A stretch of 64,000 bases of DNA from Mycolicibacterium poriferae (GTDB lineage Bacteria > Actinomycetota > Actinomycetes > Mycobacteriales > Mycobacteriaceae): contig NZ_AP022570.1 in assembly GCF_010728325.1 (NCBI RefSeq), positions 1,364,001 through 1,428,000 on the forward strand, in the 5' to 3' direction. Positions 9,095 to 17,600 of the stretch are shown piece after piece. The position numbers and the translations under genes were made by a program. Numbering within the stretch: the stretch's first letter is position 1; every line of letters begins with the position of its first letter. The notes beneath the pieces were generated by a model. It made no database searches. It saw only the letters and a program-made list of their open reading frames with translations, and was not told the origin of the DNA.

Positions 9095-10024
9095 TCAGAC
9101 TCGGGCGGGTTCGCGGACCCGCGCGTCGAGCAGCGCGTAGCAGGCGTCGATGATGATGTTGAGCAGGAAGATGCTGACGGCGGTGAGCAGCACGGCGGCC
9201 TGTAGGACGGCGAAGTCGCGTTGCAGGATCGCGTCGATCATCAGCTTGCCGATGCCGGGCCAGCCGAAGATGGCCTCGACCACCACCGCGCCGTTGATGA
9301 GGCTGACCATCAGGTCGCCGGCGACGGTGAGCGCGGGTGCTGCGGCGTTGCGCAGCGCGTGGTGGGACACGACGCGGAAGTCGCCGGCGCCCTTGCTGCG
9401 TGCCAGCCGGATGTAGGGCGCCGACAGGGCCGAGACCATCGCCCCGCGCACCACCTGGGTGAGCACACCCAGGGGACGGATCATCAGCGTCGCGACGGGC
9501 AGGATCCAGGACAGCACACCGGCGTCGACACCCGAGGTGGGCAGCACTCCGAGGAGCACCGCGAACAGCCACACCCCGGTGATGGCGAACCAGAAGTCGG
9601 GGATGGACGCCGCGGTCATCGACAGCAGGCTGGAGAACCGGTCGGCCAGCGAGTTCGGGCGGTAGGCGGCCCAGCAGCCGACGACGACGGCTCCGACGAT
9701 CGCCAGCAGCATCGTCGCGAACGCGAGTTGCAGCGTGGCGGGGAAGGCGCGCAACGCCATCTCCGCGGCCGATTCACCGGTGCGCAGCGAGGTGCCGAAG
9801 TCCAGGTGCAGGACGCCCTTGAAGTAGTCGACCAACTGGGTGATCAGCGGATCGTTGAATCCGTTCTGCTCGGCGAACGCGGCACGCTGCTCGGGGGTGG
9901 CCGACTCCGACAGGTACAGGTTCGTCGGGTCACCGGTGAGCCGGGCGAGCAGGAACACCCCGAGCAGGACGATGATCAGCGGGAGGGCGCTGGTGTACAT
10001 CCGGCGCCGGACGAAGGAGAACAT
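9095..10024 (-). CDS. ABC transporter permease (DppB type)
   Basis: A 309-residue permease with six predicted helices. The N terminus (RRRMYTSALPLIIVLLGVFLL) is typical of DppB proteins, and the EAA loop lies around ARSKGAGDFRVVSHHALRN. It lies 20 bp after the solute-binding lipoprotein gene and 19 bp before the partner permease, so the whole importer is one transcription unit. Substrate specificity resides mainly in the binding protein. Confidence 0.9.
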   Translation of the reverse strand: MFSFVRRRMYTSALPLIIVLLGVFLLARLTGDPTNLYLSESATPEQRAAFAEQNGFNDPLITQLVDYFKGVLHLDFGTSLRTGESAAEMALRAFPATLQLAFATMLLAIVGAVVVGCWAAYRPNSLADRFSSLLSMTAASIPDFWFAITGVWLFAVLLGVLPTSGVDAGVLSWILPVATLMIRPLGVLTQVVRGAMVSALSAPYIRLARSKGAGDFRVVSHHALRNAAAPALTVAGDLMVSLINGAVVVEAIFGWPGIGKLMIDAILQRDFAVLQAAVLLTAVSIFLLNIIIDACYALLDARVREPARV

Positions 10025-10044
10025 GGGCTGGGCCTTCCTGTTTC

Positions 10045-11601
10045 TCAGGACTTGTCGGTCCGGTCGGCGGCGGGTGACATTGCGGCCAGGCGCATCTCGT
10101 CGCCGGTCGCCGAATTGGGGGTGTAGTCGACGCGTGGCGACTTGCCGAGGATGCCGCGCATGTGGGCGAGGTAGGCCATCTGCATGATCTGCTGGGGCTC
10201 CTCGGCGAACAGTTCGGCGAACGCATCCTGGCGGGCCTCGCCCTCGAGTTGCTCGGCGGCCCGGATCTTCGCGTCGAACTCCGCTGTGCCGTAGGCGCTC
10301 TGCGGTCCGTCGGAGAGCATGTACTGGTCCATCGTGAACGCGGCGTCCCCGGCCTGGTTGCCGTGCATGATCATCAGCAGGTAGGGCCCGGTGTTCGGGG
10401 GGAACGGCCGCAGCTGGTACTCGAGCTGGGAGGCGGTGTCCATCATCTCGATCTTGACGTTGAGGCCGATCTCGGCGAACTCGCTCTGCAGCACCTCGAT
10501 GGTCTCGGCGATCTTGGGGAACTGCGCGGTGCGTCCGATCAGACGGATCTCCCTGTCCACCGGCACACCGTCGGTGCGCGCCTCATCGATCAGCGCCTTG
10601 GCCTTGTCGGTGTCGTGCGGCCAGGGCTGTAACTGGTCGTTGTAGCCGACCACTCCGGACGGGATCAGCTGGGCGGCGGGCTGACCCAAATCGCGGAACA
10701 GGGCCTTGACGATGCCGGTGCGGTTGGTGGCGTAGTTGATGGCCTGGCGGACGCGGATGTCGTCGAGTGGCGGCTCGGTGGCCTGCATGCGCAGTGCGGT
10801 GGTCTCGTTGTTCTGGAACGGCACCCCGAGGTCGCCGGCGCCGTCCTCGGGGCCGAGTCCGGTGGCGATGTCGGCTTCGTCGTTGGTGATCATCGCCGCG
10901 CGTACGCTTCCCTCACTGCGCCACTGGTATTCGGCGACCGGGAACGCCGGCGCGTCACCCCAGTAGGTGTCGTTGCGGGCCAGGATCAGCTTCTGTCCGT
11001 ACTCCCAGTCGCGGATCGCGTAGGGCCCGGTGCCGATCGGCTCGCGCACCTTCTCGGTCATGCTGGTGGTGCGGGGCACGATCTCGACGAACGAGAGGCG
11101 TAGCGGCAGAATCGGATCCGGTTTGGTGGTGCCGACCACGACGGTGTTCTCGTCGGGGGTCTGCAGGGTCAGCACCTCGTCACCGAAGACGTAACCGTCG
11201 ACGTTGCACTGCAGATCGGAGTTGACCGCGCGGTCGATCGAGAATGCGGCGTCCTCGGCGGTGAACGGCGCCCCGTCGGAGAAGGTCACACCGTCGCGCA
11301 GGGTGAACGTCCACTCGGTGGGGCTGCTCTGCTCCCAGTCGGTGGCCAGCAGCGGCTCCAGGTCACCGGTGGTCGGGTTGCGCTCCACCAGCGGCTCGGT
11401 GATGTTGGAGCGCACCACGACGCCGGTGGAGGTCAGTGAGCTCTCGCAGGGTTCGAGCGTGGGGGGCTCCTGGGGCAGGACGATGCGCAGCGTGTTGAGG
11501 TCGTATCCGCCTCCGCCGGAGTTGGCGACCGAGCAGCCGCTGGCGGCGACGGCGACTCCCGCGAGGGCCATCGCGGTCAGGCGCCGTGTGTTCCGCTTCA
11601 T
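10045..11601 (-). CDS. ABC transporter solute-binding lipoprotein, family 5
   Basis: A 518-residue exported lipoprotein with basic N-terminal MKRNTRR, a hydrophobic h-region and lipobox AASGC near residue 22. The mature protein matches the SBP family 5 layout (DppA/OppA), including WTFTLRDGVTFSDG and VRQAINYATNR. The family binds peptides, nickel chelates, opines or oligosaccharides. Here the neighbours encode glucarate catabolism and not peptidases, so a sugar acid or conjugate is a reasonable alternative substrate. ATG 11601 follows GGGAGGA. It is the first gene of the unit. Confidence 0.9.
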   Translation of the reverse strand: MKRNTRRLTAMALAGVAVAASGCSVANSGGGGYDLNTLRIVLPQEPPTLEPCESSLTSTGVVVRSNITEPLVERNPTTGDLEPLLATDWEQSSPTEWTFTLRDGVTFSDGAPFTAEDAAFSIDRAVNSDLQCNVDGYVFGDEVLTLQTPDENTVVVGTTKPDPILPLRLSFVEIVPRTTSMTEKVREPIGTGPYAIRDWEYGQKLILARNDTYWGDAPAFPVAEYQWRSEGSVRAAMITNDEADIATGLGPEDGAGDLGVPFQNNETTALRMQATEPPLDDIRVRQAINYATNRTGIVKALFRDLGQPAAQLIPSGVVGYNDQLQPWPHDTDKAKALIDEARTDGVPVDREIRLIGRTAQFPKIAETIEVLQSEFAEIGLNVKIEMMDTASQLEYQLRPFPPNTGPYLLMIMHGNQAGDAAFTMDQYMLSDGPQSAYGTAEFDAKIRAAEQLEGEARQDAFAELFAEEPQQIMQMAYLAHMRGILGKSPRVDYTPNSATGDEMRLAAMSPAADRTDKS

Positions 11602-11912
11602 CGATCCTCCCGGGGATGGGAATGTCTGGCGTCTACGTATGTAGATGCGATGTGTGATGACAGCCACACGCTATGGCGGCGTTTTGGAGACCGTCAACCC
11701 TGCTCAAATGGCCGTATCCGGGGGATTTTCGGGTGTAGGAAACGCTGCCGCTGCGTCGTCACACCGGCCCTGAGCTGGTATTTCGACCGCAGCGGTGCGG
11801 TCGTGATACCCCGGCGCGGGGCGAACTCGGATAGCTATGCGGTTTGGCTATCAGTCCATGCTATTTCGGACGTGGACGGGTATCCGCAGGTCGCCGTAGC
11901 GTGAAGAGCACT
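11602..11912 (+). promoter_or_regulatory. Divergent regulatory region with three inverted repeats
   Basis: This 311-bp non-coding gap separates the importer unit (minus) from a hydroxyacid dehydrogenase gene (plus). It holds three dyads. TCTAC-GTAT-GTAGA lies at 11632-11645, about 30 bp before the binding-protein start. GGTAT..CGACCGC-AGCGGT-GCGGTCG..ATACC lies at 11777-11810. GATAGC-N11-GCTATC lies at 11830-11852, about 60 bp before the dehydrogenase start. These are candidate operators for the IclR protein of the cluster or another regulator. No binding-site consensus was matched. Confidence 0.4.
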
Positions 11913-12908
11913 ATGACTGCGTCCACCGAGCATCGCCCAGCCGCGACGAAGCGAACCGTCCTGCAGGTCGGCCCCCTGAAACCGTCGCTGTCGGCCACGC
12001 TGGTCGACGACTACGCCGCCTGGGTGCTGCCCGACGCCGGTGAGGAACGTCAGAGCTTTCTGTCGCAGCACGGCGCCGAGATCACCGCGGTGGTGACCTC
12101 CGGCCGGACCGGCGTGGACGCCGAGTTGTTTGCGGCGCTGCCGAACCTCGGCGCGGTCGTCAACTTCGGCGTCGGTTACGACACCACCGACATCGACGCC
12201 GCCGCGGCGCGAGGCGTGGCGGTCAGTAACACCCCCGACGTGCTGACCGACTGTGTGGCCGACACCGCTGTCGGGCTGATGATCGACACGCTGCGCCAGT
12301 TCTCGGCCGCCGACCGCTACCTGCGTGCCGGCCGCTGGCCGGTGGACGGCAACTATCCGCTGACCCGTCAGGTCAGCAACACCCGCGTCGGCATTGTCGG
12401 CCTGGGCCGGATCGGGACGGCGATTGCGTTGCGGCTGAGCGCTTTCGGCTGCTCGATCAGCTACCACAACCGGCGCGAGGTGCCGGACTCGCCCTACACC
12501 TACGCCGCATCGCCGGTGGACCTGGCACGCGGGGTCGACGTGCTGATCGTGGCCGCGGCCGGCGGCGACGGCACCCGCAATCTGGTGGACCGCGCCGTGC
12601 TGGATGCGCTGGGATCCGACGGCTACCTGATCAACATCGCCCGCGGCAGCGTGGTCGACCAGGACGCGTTGGTGTCGGCGCTGCTGGACGGCCGCCTCGC
12701 CGGCGCGGGCCTGGACGTGTTCACCGACGAGCCGCAGGTGCCGGAGCAGCTGTTCGCGCTGGACAACGTCGTGCTGCTGCCACACGTCGCCAGCGGCACG
12801 GTGCAGACGCGCGCCGCGATGGAGGCGCTGACCCTGCGCAACCTCGACGAATTCCTCGCCACCGGCGCGCTGATCACCCCGGTCCCGCTGCCCGCCGCCG
12901 CGAAATAG
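11913..12908 (+). CDS. D-2-hydroxyacid dehydrogenase family protein (second copy)
   Basis: A 331-residue NAD(P)-dependent 2-hydroxyacid dehydrogenase. It has the Rossmann GIVGLGRIG motif, INIARGSVVD with the catalytic Arg, the FTDEPQVP segment with the catalytic Glu, and LLPHVASGT with the catalytic His. The length and motifs resemble glyoxylate/hydroxypyruvate reductases. ATG 11913 is chosen over in-frame GTG 11901 and an upstream ATG that would read into the regulatory dyads. It is transcribed divergently from the importer unit and is probably co-regulated with it. Confidence 0.88.
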   Translation: MTASTEHRPAATKRTVLQVGPLKPSLSATLVDDYAAWVLPDAGEERQSFLSQHGAEITAVVTSGRTGVDAELFAALPNLGAVVNFGVGYDTTDIDAAAARGVAVSNTPDVLTDCVADTAVGLMIDTLRQFSAADRYLRAGRWPVDGNYPLTRQVSNTRVGIVGLGRIGTAIALRLSAFGCSISYHNRREVPDSPYTYAASPVDLARGVDVLIVAAAGGDGTRNLVDRAVLDALGSDGYLINIARGSVVDQDALVSALLDGRLAGAGLDVFTDEPQVPEQLFALDNVVLLPHVASGTVQTRAAMEALTLRNLDEFLATGALITPVPLPAAAK

Positions 12909-12987
12909 GATTCCGGGCTGCGCCCGGACCCGCGATCGCAGCCCTGGCTTCTCACTCGCGACGAGCGCGGCCAGCGCCGCGATAATG

Positions 12988-13014
12988 GCGGGCCCCGAAA
13001 AGACCGGGGCCCGC
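12988..13014 (-). terminator. Strong GC-rich hairpin downstream of two convergent genes
   Basis: A perfect 10-bp stem, GCGGGCCCCG-AAAAGAC-CGGGGCCCGC, sits between the stop of the plus-strand dehydrogenase (12908) and the stop of the minus-strand Cys-rich gene (13021). There is no U tract, as is common for mycobacterial terminators. It could act in both directions. Confidence 0.6.
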
Positions 13015-13020
13015 GTCAGG

Positions 13021-13146
13021 TCAGCGGCGGACGGCGCACCCGGCGGCGATGTTGTGGCAGTGGCCGTCGCCCTTGCAGGTGGCGCAGTGGCAGCGGCAGC
13101 CCTGGTTTCTCAACTTCTCGGAGATCTTGTGGTCATCTCTAGCCAT
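13021..13146 (-). CDS. 41-residue Cys/His-rich putative metal-binding protein
   Basis: A small ORF with a very good ribosome-binding site (AAAGGAG, 7-8 bp before ATG 13146). The product begins MARDDHKISEKLRNQG. It carries six Cys (17, 19, 21, 24, 30, 37) and clustered His (20, 29, 31) in a CxCxCxxC pattern. Such density suggests a metallothionein-like or metal-storage peptide, but it does not obviously match MymT. A perfect hairpin follows the gene. The metal and the regulation are unknown. Confidence 0.75.
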   Translation of the reverse strand: MARDDHKISEKLRNQGCRCHCATCKGDGHCHNIAAGCAVRR

Positions 13147-13320
13147 GACATGCTCCTTTGCGAATATGTCGATGGTAGAGCCGCGACGCAGCTCAGCGGG
13201 CCGAAATCGCAGACGCGGCCAACTGGCGTTCACGAACAGTTCCCGTGACGGCCCGGCCGCCGAGAGACACCCGTCGCCTGCCGGCCATCGCCCGGACAGG
13301 CCGCTCTCCGACACTGCGCC

Positions 13321-14856
13321 GTGTCGCCCAATATCAGCCGCCGCACCGTCCTCAAGGGCGCGGCAGGCCTGGCCGCCGCTCCACTGCTCGGATTCACCGG
13401 GACACCCCGCCGCGGACCCGTCCCGGCCGACCCGTTCACCCTCGGGGTGGCTTCGGGGGATCCGAGTCCCGACGGTGCCGTGATCTGGACGCGGCTGGCA
13501 CCGCGACCGCTGGCCGACGACGGCCTGGGCGGTATGCCAGCGCGCACCGTGGAGGTGCAGTGGGAGATCGCCGCCGACGAGGCGTTCACCCGGCCGCTGC
13601 AGCGGGGTCATGCCGTCGCCGCCCCCGAGGACGCGCACAGCGTGCACGTCGAGTTGGCCGGGCTGCCGACCGCCGGCGAATACTTCTACCGGTTCCGTGC
13701 CGAGGGTTATCTCTCGCCGGTCGGTCGCACCCGCACGACGCCGGCGCCGGACGCCCTGAACGCGACCTTGACGATGTGCGCGGCGTCGTGCTCGAACTAT
13801 CAGCACGGCTGGTTCACCGCATACCGCCGCCTCGCCGAGGAGCATCCCGATGTTGTTGTGCACCTGGGTGACTACCTCTATGAGTACGCCGCCAGTGGTG
13901 AGCGGGTGCGCGATCACGCCGGCCCGGAGACCGTGACGCTGGCGCACTACCGCCAGCGTCACGCCCAGTACCGCACCGACCCCGACCTGCAGGCGGCGCA
14001 CGCCGCGGCGCCGTGGCTGGTGGTGTTCGACGACCACGAGCTGGCCGACAACTGGGCCGGTGACATCCCGAAGACACCCGATGCCGGGTTCCCTGCACGC
14101 AGGGCTGCGGCGCTGCAGGCGTACTACGAGAACATGCCGCTGCGCGCATCCGCGAAGGCCCGGAACGGCGGCATGCGGTTGTACCGCCTCGTCGAATGGG
14201 GCGCGCTGGCAACATTTCACATGCTCGACACCCGACAGTACCGCTCCGATCAGGCGTGCGGCGACCGGTACCGCAGTGACTGCGCGGAGCGCTTCGACCC
14301 GCACCGCACCCTGCTCGGCACAGACCAACAGCGTTGGCTGCTCGACGGTTTCGCGCAGTCGCGGGCTCGCTGGGATCTGCTGGCACAGCAGGTGTTCTTC
14401 GCGCCGCTGGAGCTCGCCGCCGGCCCGGCGCGCGGCGCCAACCTGGATGCGTGGGACGGTTACGTCGCCGAGCGGGACCGCGTCATCGCCGGTATCGCCG
14501 ACTCGGCGGTGCGCAACGGCGTGGTCCTCACCGGAGACGTACACGCGCACTGGGCCGCTGAGATCCGCAGGCACCCGGAGGATCCGCTGTCGGCTCCGGT
14601 GGCCACCGAGTTGGTGACGACGTCGATCACTTCCGGCGGCGACGGATCCGACACCCGAGCCGATGTCGAGGCAATCCTGCCGGAGAACCCGCACATCCGG
14701 TACTTCAGCAACCGGCGCGGCTATCTGCGTGCGACGCTCACTCCCGACGAGCTGCGCGCGGACTTCCGCACCGTGCCGTTCGTGACCCGGCCGGGCGGCC
14801 CGGTGACGACGGGCGCGTCGTTCGTGATTCCCGACCGGCTTCCTCAGCTGCTCTAG
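13321..14856 (+). CDS. phoD: Alkaline phosphatase D family protein, Tat-exported
   Basis: A 511-residue PhoD-like phosphodiesterase/phosphatase. The N terminus carries the twin-arginine signal SRRTVLKGAAGLAAAPLLGF. The PhoD N-terminal domain (FTLGVASGDPSPDGAVIWTRLAP) and the metallophosphatase core (HLGDYLYEY, VFDDHELADNW, LTGDVHAHW) follow. The metal-binding Asp, His and Tyr residues expected for the family are present. The start is a GTG at 13321 with no strong ribosome-binding site. It ends in a 2-bp overlap with the convergent LysR gene. It probably acts outside the membrane on phosphodiesters in phosphate scavenging. Confidence 0.88.
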   Translation: MSPNISRRTVLKGAAGLAAAPLLGFTGTPRRGPVPADPFTLGVASGDPSPDGAVIWTRLAPRPLADDGLGGMPARTVEVQWEIAADEAFTRPLQRGHAVAAPEDAHSVHVELAGLPTAGEYFYRFRAEGYLSPVGRTRTTPAPDALNATLTMCAASCSNYQHGWFTAYRRLAEEHPDVVVHLGDYLYEYAASGERVRDHAGPETVTLAHYRQRHAQYRTDPDLQAAHAAAPWLVVFDDHELADNWAGDIPKTPDAGFPARRAAALQAYYENMPLRASAKARNGGMRLYRLVEWGALATFHMLDTRQYRSDQACGDRYRSDCAERFDPHRTLLGTDQQRWLLDGFAQSRARWDLLAQQVFFAPLELAAGPARGANLDAWDGYVAERDRVIAGIADSAVRNGVVLTGDVHAHWAAEIRRHPEDPLSAPVATELVTTSITSGGDGSDTRADVEAILPENPHIRYFSNRRGYLRATLTPDELRADFRTVPFVTRPGGPVTTGASFVIPDRLPQLL

Positions 14857-15776
14857 ACGACCTCTTCGACGAGCGCGTCGGTGGTCCACTCCTGCTGCGG
14901 CAGAACGTCTTTGAGCAACCGCACCAGTGCCGGGTTGGTGGAGTCGCCACGCCACACGGCGTCCAGTTCCACCGGCCGTTCCCGGAAAGCCCCGATCGTG
15001 CGGAACACCACGCCCTCGGGATGCAGCGTGGCCGCGGACGCCGGCACCAGCGCCAGTCCGATGCCCGAGCGCACCAGCACCAGCATGGTGTGCACCTGGG
15101 TGACGTACTGCACGTAGCGCGGGGTGGCGCCGGCGATGGTGAACGTGCTGATCAGCAGCTCGTTGAAGTAGCGGGCCTGCACCGGGGAGTACATGATCAG
15201 GTCCTCGCCGTCGAGGTCGTTGAGCGTCAGCTGCCGCGACAGGCCCGACAGCGGGTGCTCGGCGGGCAGCGCGACCACCAGCTGCTCGTGCAGCAGCGGG
15301 CGCGACACCAGACCGGGCCGCTTCAACGGCGGGCGGGCCATCCCGAGGTCCAGCTCACCGGACATCAGGCCGTCGATCTGGGCTGATGTCACCATTTCGC
15401 GCAGGTCCAGCTTCACGTCGGGCAGCCGCTCGCGGGCCCGTGCCAGCAGCCGCGGCAGCACGGCGTGCGCGGAGGCCGCGGTGAAGCCGACGACGACGGT
15501 GCCGAGGTCACCGGCGGGGATGCGTTTGACGGTCTGCGCGGCGCCTTCGGCCAGTTGCAGGATGCGGCGGGCGTCGGGCAGGAACGCTGCGCCCGCCGGG
15601 GTCAGGGTGACGGTCCGGGTGGTGCGATCGATCAGCTGAACGCCCAGTTCGCTTTCCAGTTGCTGCAGCTGGCGCGACAGCGGCGGCTGGGTCATGTGCA
15701 GGCGTTCGGCGGCGCGACCGAAGTGCAGCTCCTCGGCCACGGCGACGAAGCACTGCAACCGGGCCAACGAGAACAC
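14853..15776 (-). CDS. LysR-family transcriptional regulator
   Basis: A 307-residue LysR regulator with an N-terminal winged helix (LARLQCFVAVAEELHFGRAAERLHMTQPPLSRQLQQLE, first 65 residues) and a periplasmic-binding-like effector domain. It is the last gene of the minus-strand series that includes KdgD and the glucarate dehydratase-like enzyme, 67 bp after the DDN gene. It is a candidate regulator of that sugar-acid unit. It is convergent with phoD, and the stop codons overlap by 2 bp. Confidence 0.88.
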   Translation of the reverse strand: MFSLARLQCFVAVAEELHFGRAAERLHMTQPPLSRQLQQLESELGVQLIDRTTRTVTLTPAGAAFLPDARRILQLAEGAAQTVKRIPAGDLGTVVVGFTAASAHAVLPRLLARARERLPDVKLDLREMVTSAQIDGLMSGELDLGMARPPLKRPGLVSRPLLHEQLVVALPAEHPLSGLSRQLTLNDLDGEDLIMYSPVQARYFNELLISTFTIAGATPRYVQYVTQVHTMLVLVRSGIGLALVPASAATLHPEGVVFRTIGAFRERPVELDAVWRGDSTNPALVRLLKDVLPQQEWTTDALVEEVV

Positions 15777-15843
15777 CGATGCACTCCTCGTATCAGTCTG
15801 CGCCTGTTGAGGCGCGGCACGGCATCAGTGTAGTGCCGACGAT

Positions 15844-16323
15844 TCAGACGGGGGTGAGCTTGATGGCCGCGAGTCCGAGCCGGCCGACCGCGTCCTGCCA
15901 GTCGGCCGCCGAGGGGACCCGGTCGTCGCGGAACGTCAACCCCATGTAGCGCTGAGCCCGCTTGGCGCCGTAGGACTTCGCCAAGCGGTCGACGATGTCG
16001 ACGACTGCGGCCGGTTCGGTGATCAGTTCACCGCGCATCGCGGTCCTGTTCCCCCGGTGATGCACGACGGCGTCACCACCGCCGCGGAAGTTGTACTTCC
16101 AGTTCGCTTCCAGCACGGCATACAGATCGCCCTCCAGACGGTGCGCGCTGACCGGCACGGAATACCGCCGCCCGGTCTTGCGCCCGGTGAACTCGACGAG
16201 CATGAACTCGCCGAGCGGGCGCCCCAGCGGAGTGCGCAGCACCCGTCGCAGAACCGGGTTGGCCACCTTGAGCAGTGCCTCGGGTGGGTGAGCGGCGTCG
16301 ATCGCCGCGGGTTGTTCCGTCAT
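15844..16323 (-). CDS. DDN-type deazaflavin (F420)-dependent nitroreductase family protein
   Basis: A 159-residue protein of the split-beta-barrel deazaflavin-dependent nitroreductase family. LVEFTGRKTGRRYSVPVS is the conserved F420-binding TGRKSG region. NWKYNFRGGGDAVVHHRG and the C-terminal RDDRVPS segment also fit the family. Members reduce quinones or unsaturated compounds with F420H2. It lies 15 bp after the glucarate dehydratase-like gene. Its role there is not obvious. Confidence 0.82.
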   Translation of the reverse strand: MTEQPAAIDAAHPPEALLKVANPVLRRVLRTPLGRPLGEFMLVEFTGRKTGRRYSVPVSAHRLEGDLYAVLEANWKYNFRGGGDAVVHHRGNRTAMRGELITEPAAVVDIVDRLAKSYGAKRAQRYMGLTFRDDRVPSAADWQDAVGRLGLAAIKLTPV

Positions 16324-16338
16324 GCGACCACGGTAGAA

Positions 16339-17598
16339 CTACCAGCGCGGGCTGGCGGTCTGGAACGACGGATCGATGCTGCGCATGTAGCCGGTGTCGT
16401 CGCGGTCGCGGATCCCGCAGCGCAGGTACTGCTCGTGCAGCGCCGCCAGCGCGTCGTCGTCGATGTCGACGCCCAGCCCCGGTGTCGTCGGAACCGGCAC
16501 CGACCCGTCAACGAACGACAGCACACCGGGCGCGACGACGTCCTCGCTCTTCCACGGCCAGTGCGTGTCACACGCATAGGTCAGATTCGGGGTGGCCGCG
16601 GCCAGGTGCACCATCGCGGCCAGGCTGATGCCCAGATGCGAATTGGAGTGCATCGACAGCCCCAGCCCGAACGTTTCGCAGATGCCGGCCAGCAGCCGCG
16701 ACCGCTGCAGGCCGCCCCAGTAGTGGTGATCGGAAAGCACCACCCGCACCGAGCTCTTGGCGACCGCGGGGGCGAGTTCGTCGAACGCGACGACGCACAT
16801 GTTCGTGGCCAGCGGCATCGGCGCCTGCGCGGCCACCTCGGCCATCCCGTCCAGGCCCGGGGTGGGGTCCTCCAGATACTCGAGGATGCCGGCCAGCCCG
16901 GAGGCGACCTTGACCGAGGTCTGCGGTGTCCAGGCGGCGTTGGGGTCCAGGCGCAGCGGCATCCCGGGGAACGCGGCGGCCAGCGCCTCGATCGCCGCCA
17001 TCTCCTCCTCCGGTGCGAACACCCCGCCCTTGAGTTTGACGGCGGTGAAACCGTATTCGTCGACGATGCGCCGCGCCTGGGCGACGATGCCGTCCGGGTC
17101 GAGCGCGGCGCCGAACGCATCGGGTTCGGCGCCGGGGTGGGCGGCCCACTTGTAGAACAGGTACGCGCTGAACGGCACGGCATCGCGCACCGCACCGCCG
17201 AGCAGATCCGACACGGGCCTCCCGAGCGCGCGGCCCTGCACGTCCAGGCAGGCCACCTCGAACGGGGACAGCACCTGGTCCACGGCACTGGCCGAGGTGA
17301 TCATCCCGGCGGTGCCCACGGCCGCGGTGTCGCCGCGTAGCGTGTCAGCGATCGCCGCGCGGATCATGTTGAGCGCGAACACATCCAGACCCGTGATCGC
17401 GTCGGCGGCGGCCCGCAGCCGGGCCAGGTGCCGGGTGTCGGCGTAGGTCTCGCCCAGGCCGACGAGGCCCGCGTCGGTGTCCAGCTGGATGATGGCGCGC
17501 AGCGCGTACGGCTGGTGCACACCGACGGTGTTGAGCAGCGGCGGGTCGCGGAACGCGACCGGGGTGATGCGGGCGCCGGTGATGCGCAGCGGGCCCAC
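16339..17598 (-). CDS. Glucarate dehydratase-like enolase-superfamily enzyme (second paralogue)
   Basis: A 419-residue acid-sugar dehydratase of the enolase superfamily. It keeps KLKGG (KxK bases), RLDPNAAW, YLEDPTP, TNMCVVAFDE and the SMHSNSHLG His segment, but lacks the YLIPGWTF C terminus of classical GudD. It probably dehydrates a hexarate such as galactarate, glucarate or talarate. It is 2 bp from KdgD, so both act in one pathway. GTG 17598 is the start that respects the KdgD stop. Confidence 0.85.
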   Translation of the reverse strand: MGPLRITGARITPVAFRDPPLLNTVGVHQPYALRAIIQLDTDAGLVGLGETYADTRHLARLRAAADAITGLDVFALNMIRAAIADTLRGDTAAVGTAGMITSASAVDQVLSPFEVACLDVQGRALGRPVSDLLGGAVRDAVPFSAYLFYKWAAHPGAEPDAFGAALDPDGIVAQARRIVDEYGFTAVKLKGGVFAPEEEMAAIEALAAAFPGMPLRLDPNAAWTPQTSVKVASGLAGILEYLEDPTPGLDGMAEVAAQAPMPLATNMCVVAFDELAPAVAKSSVRVVLSDHHYWGGLQRSRLLAGICETFGLGLSMHSNSHLGISLAAMVHLAAATPNLTYACDTHWPWKSEDVVAPGVLSFVDGSVPVPTTPGLGVDIDDDALAALHEQYLRCGIRDRDDTGYMRSIDPSFQTASPRW

Positions 17599-17600
17599 GG

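Noticed and set aside
13021..14955. Long minus-strand open frame (over 640 codons) opposite the PhoD gene
   Set aside because: It is an Arg-rich antisense shadow of phoD. Only its last 41 codons, with their own ribosome-binding site and start, are a gene.
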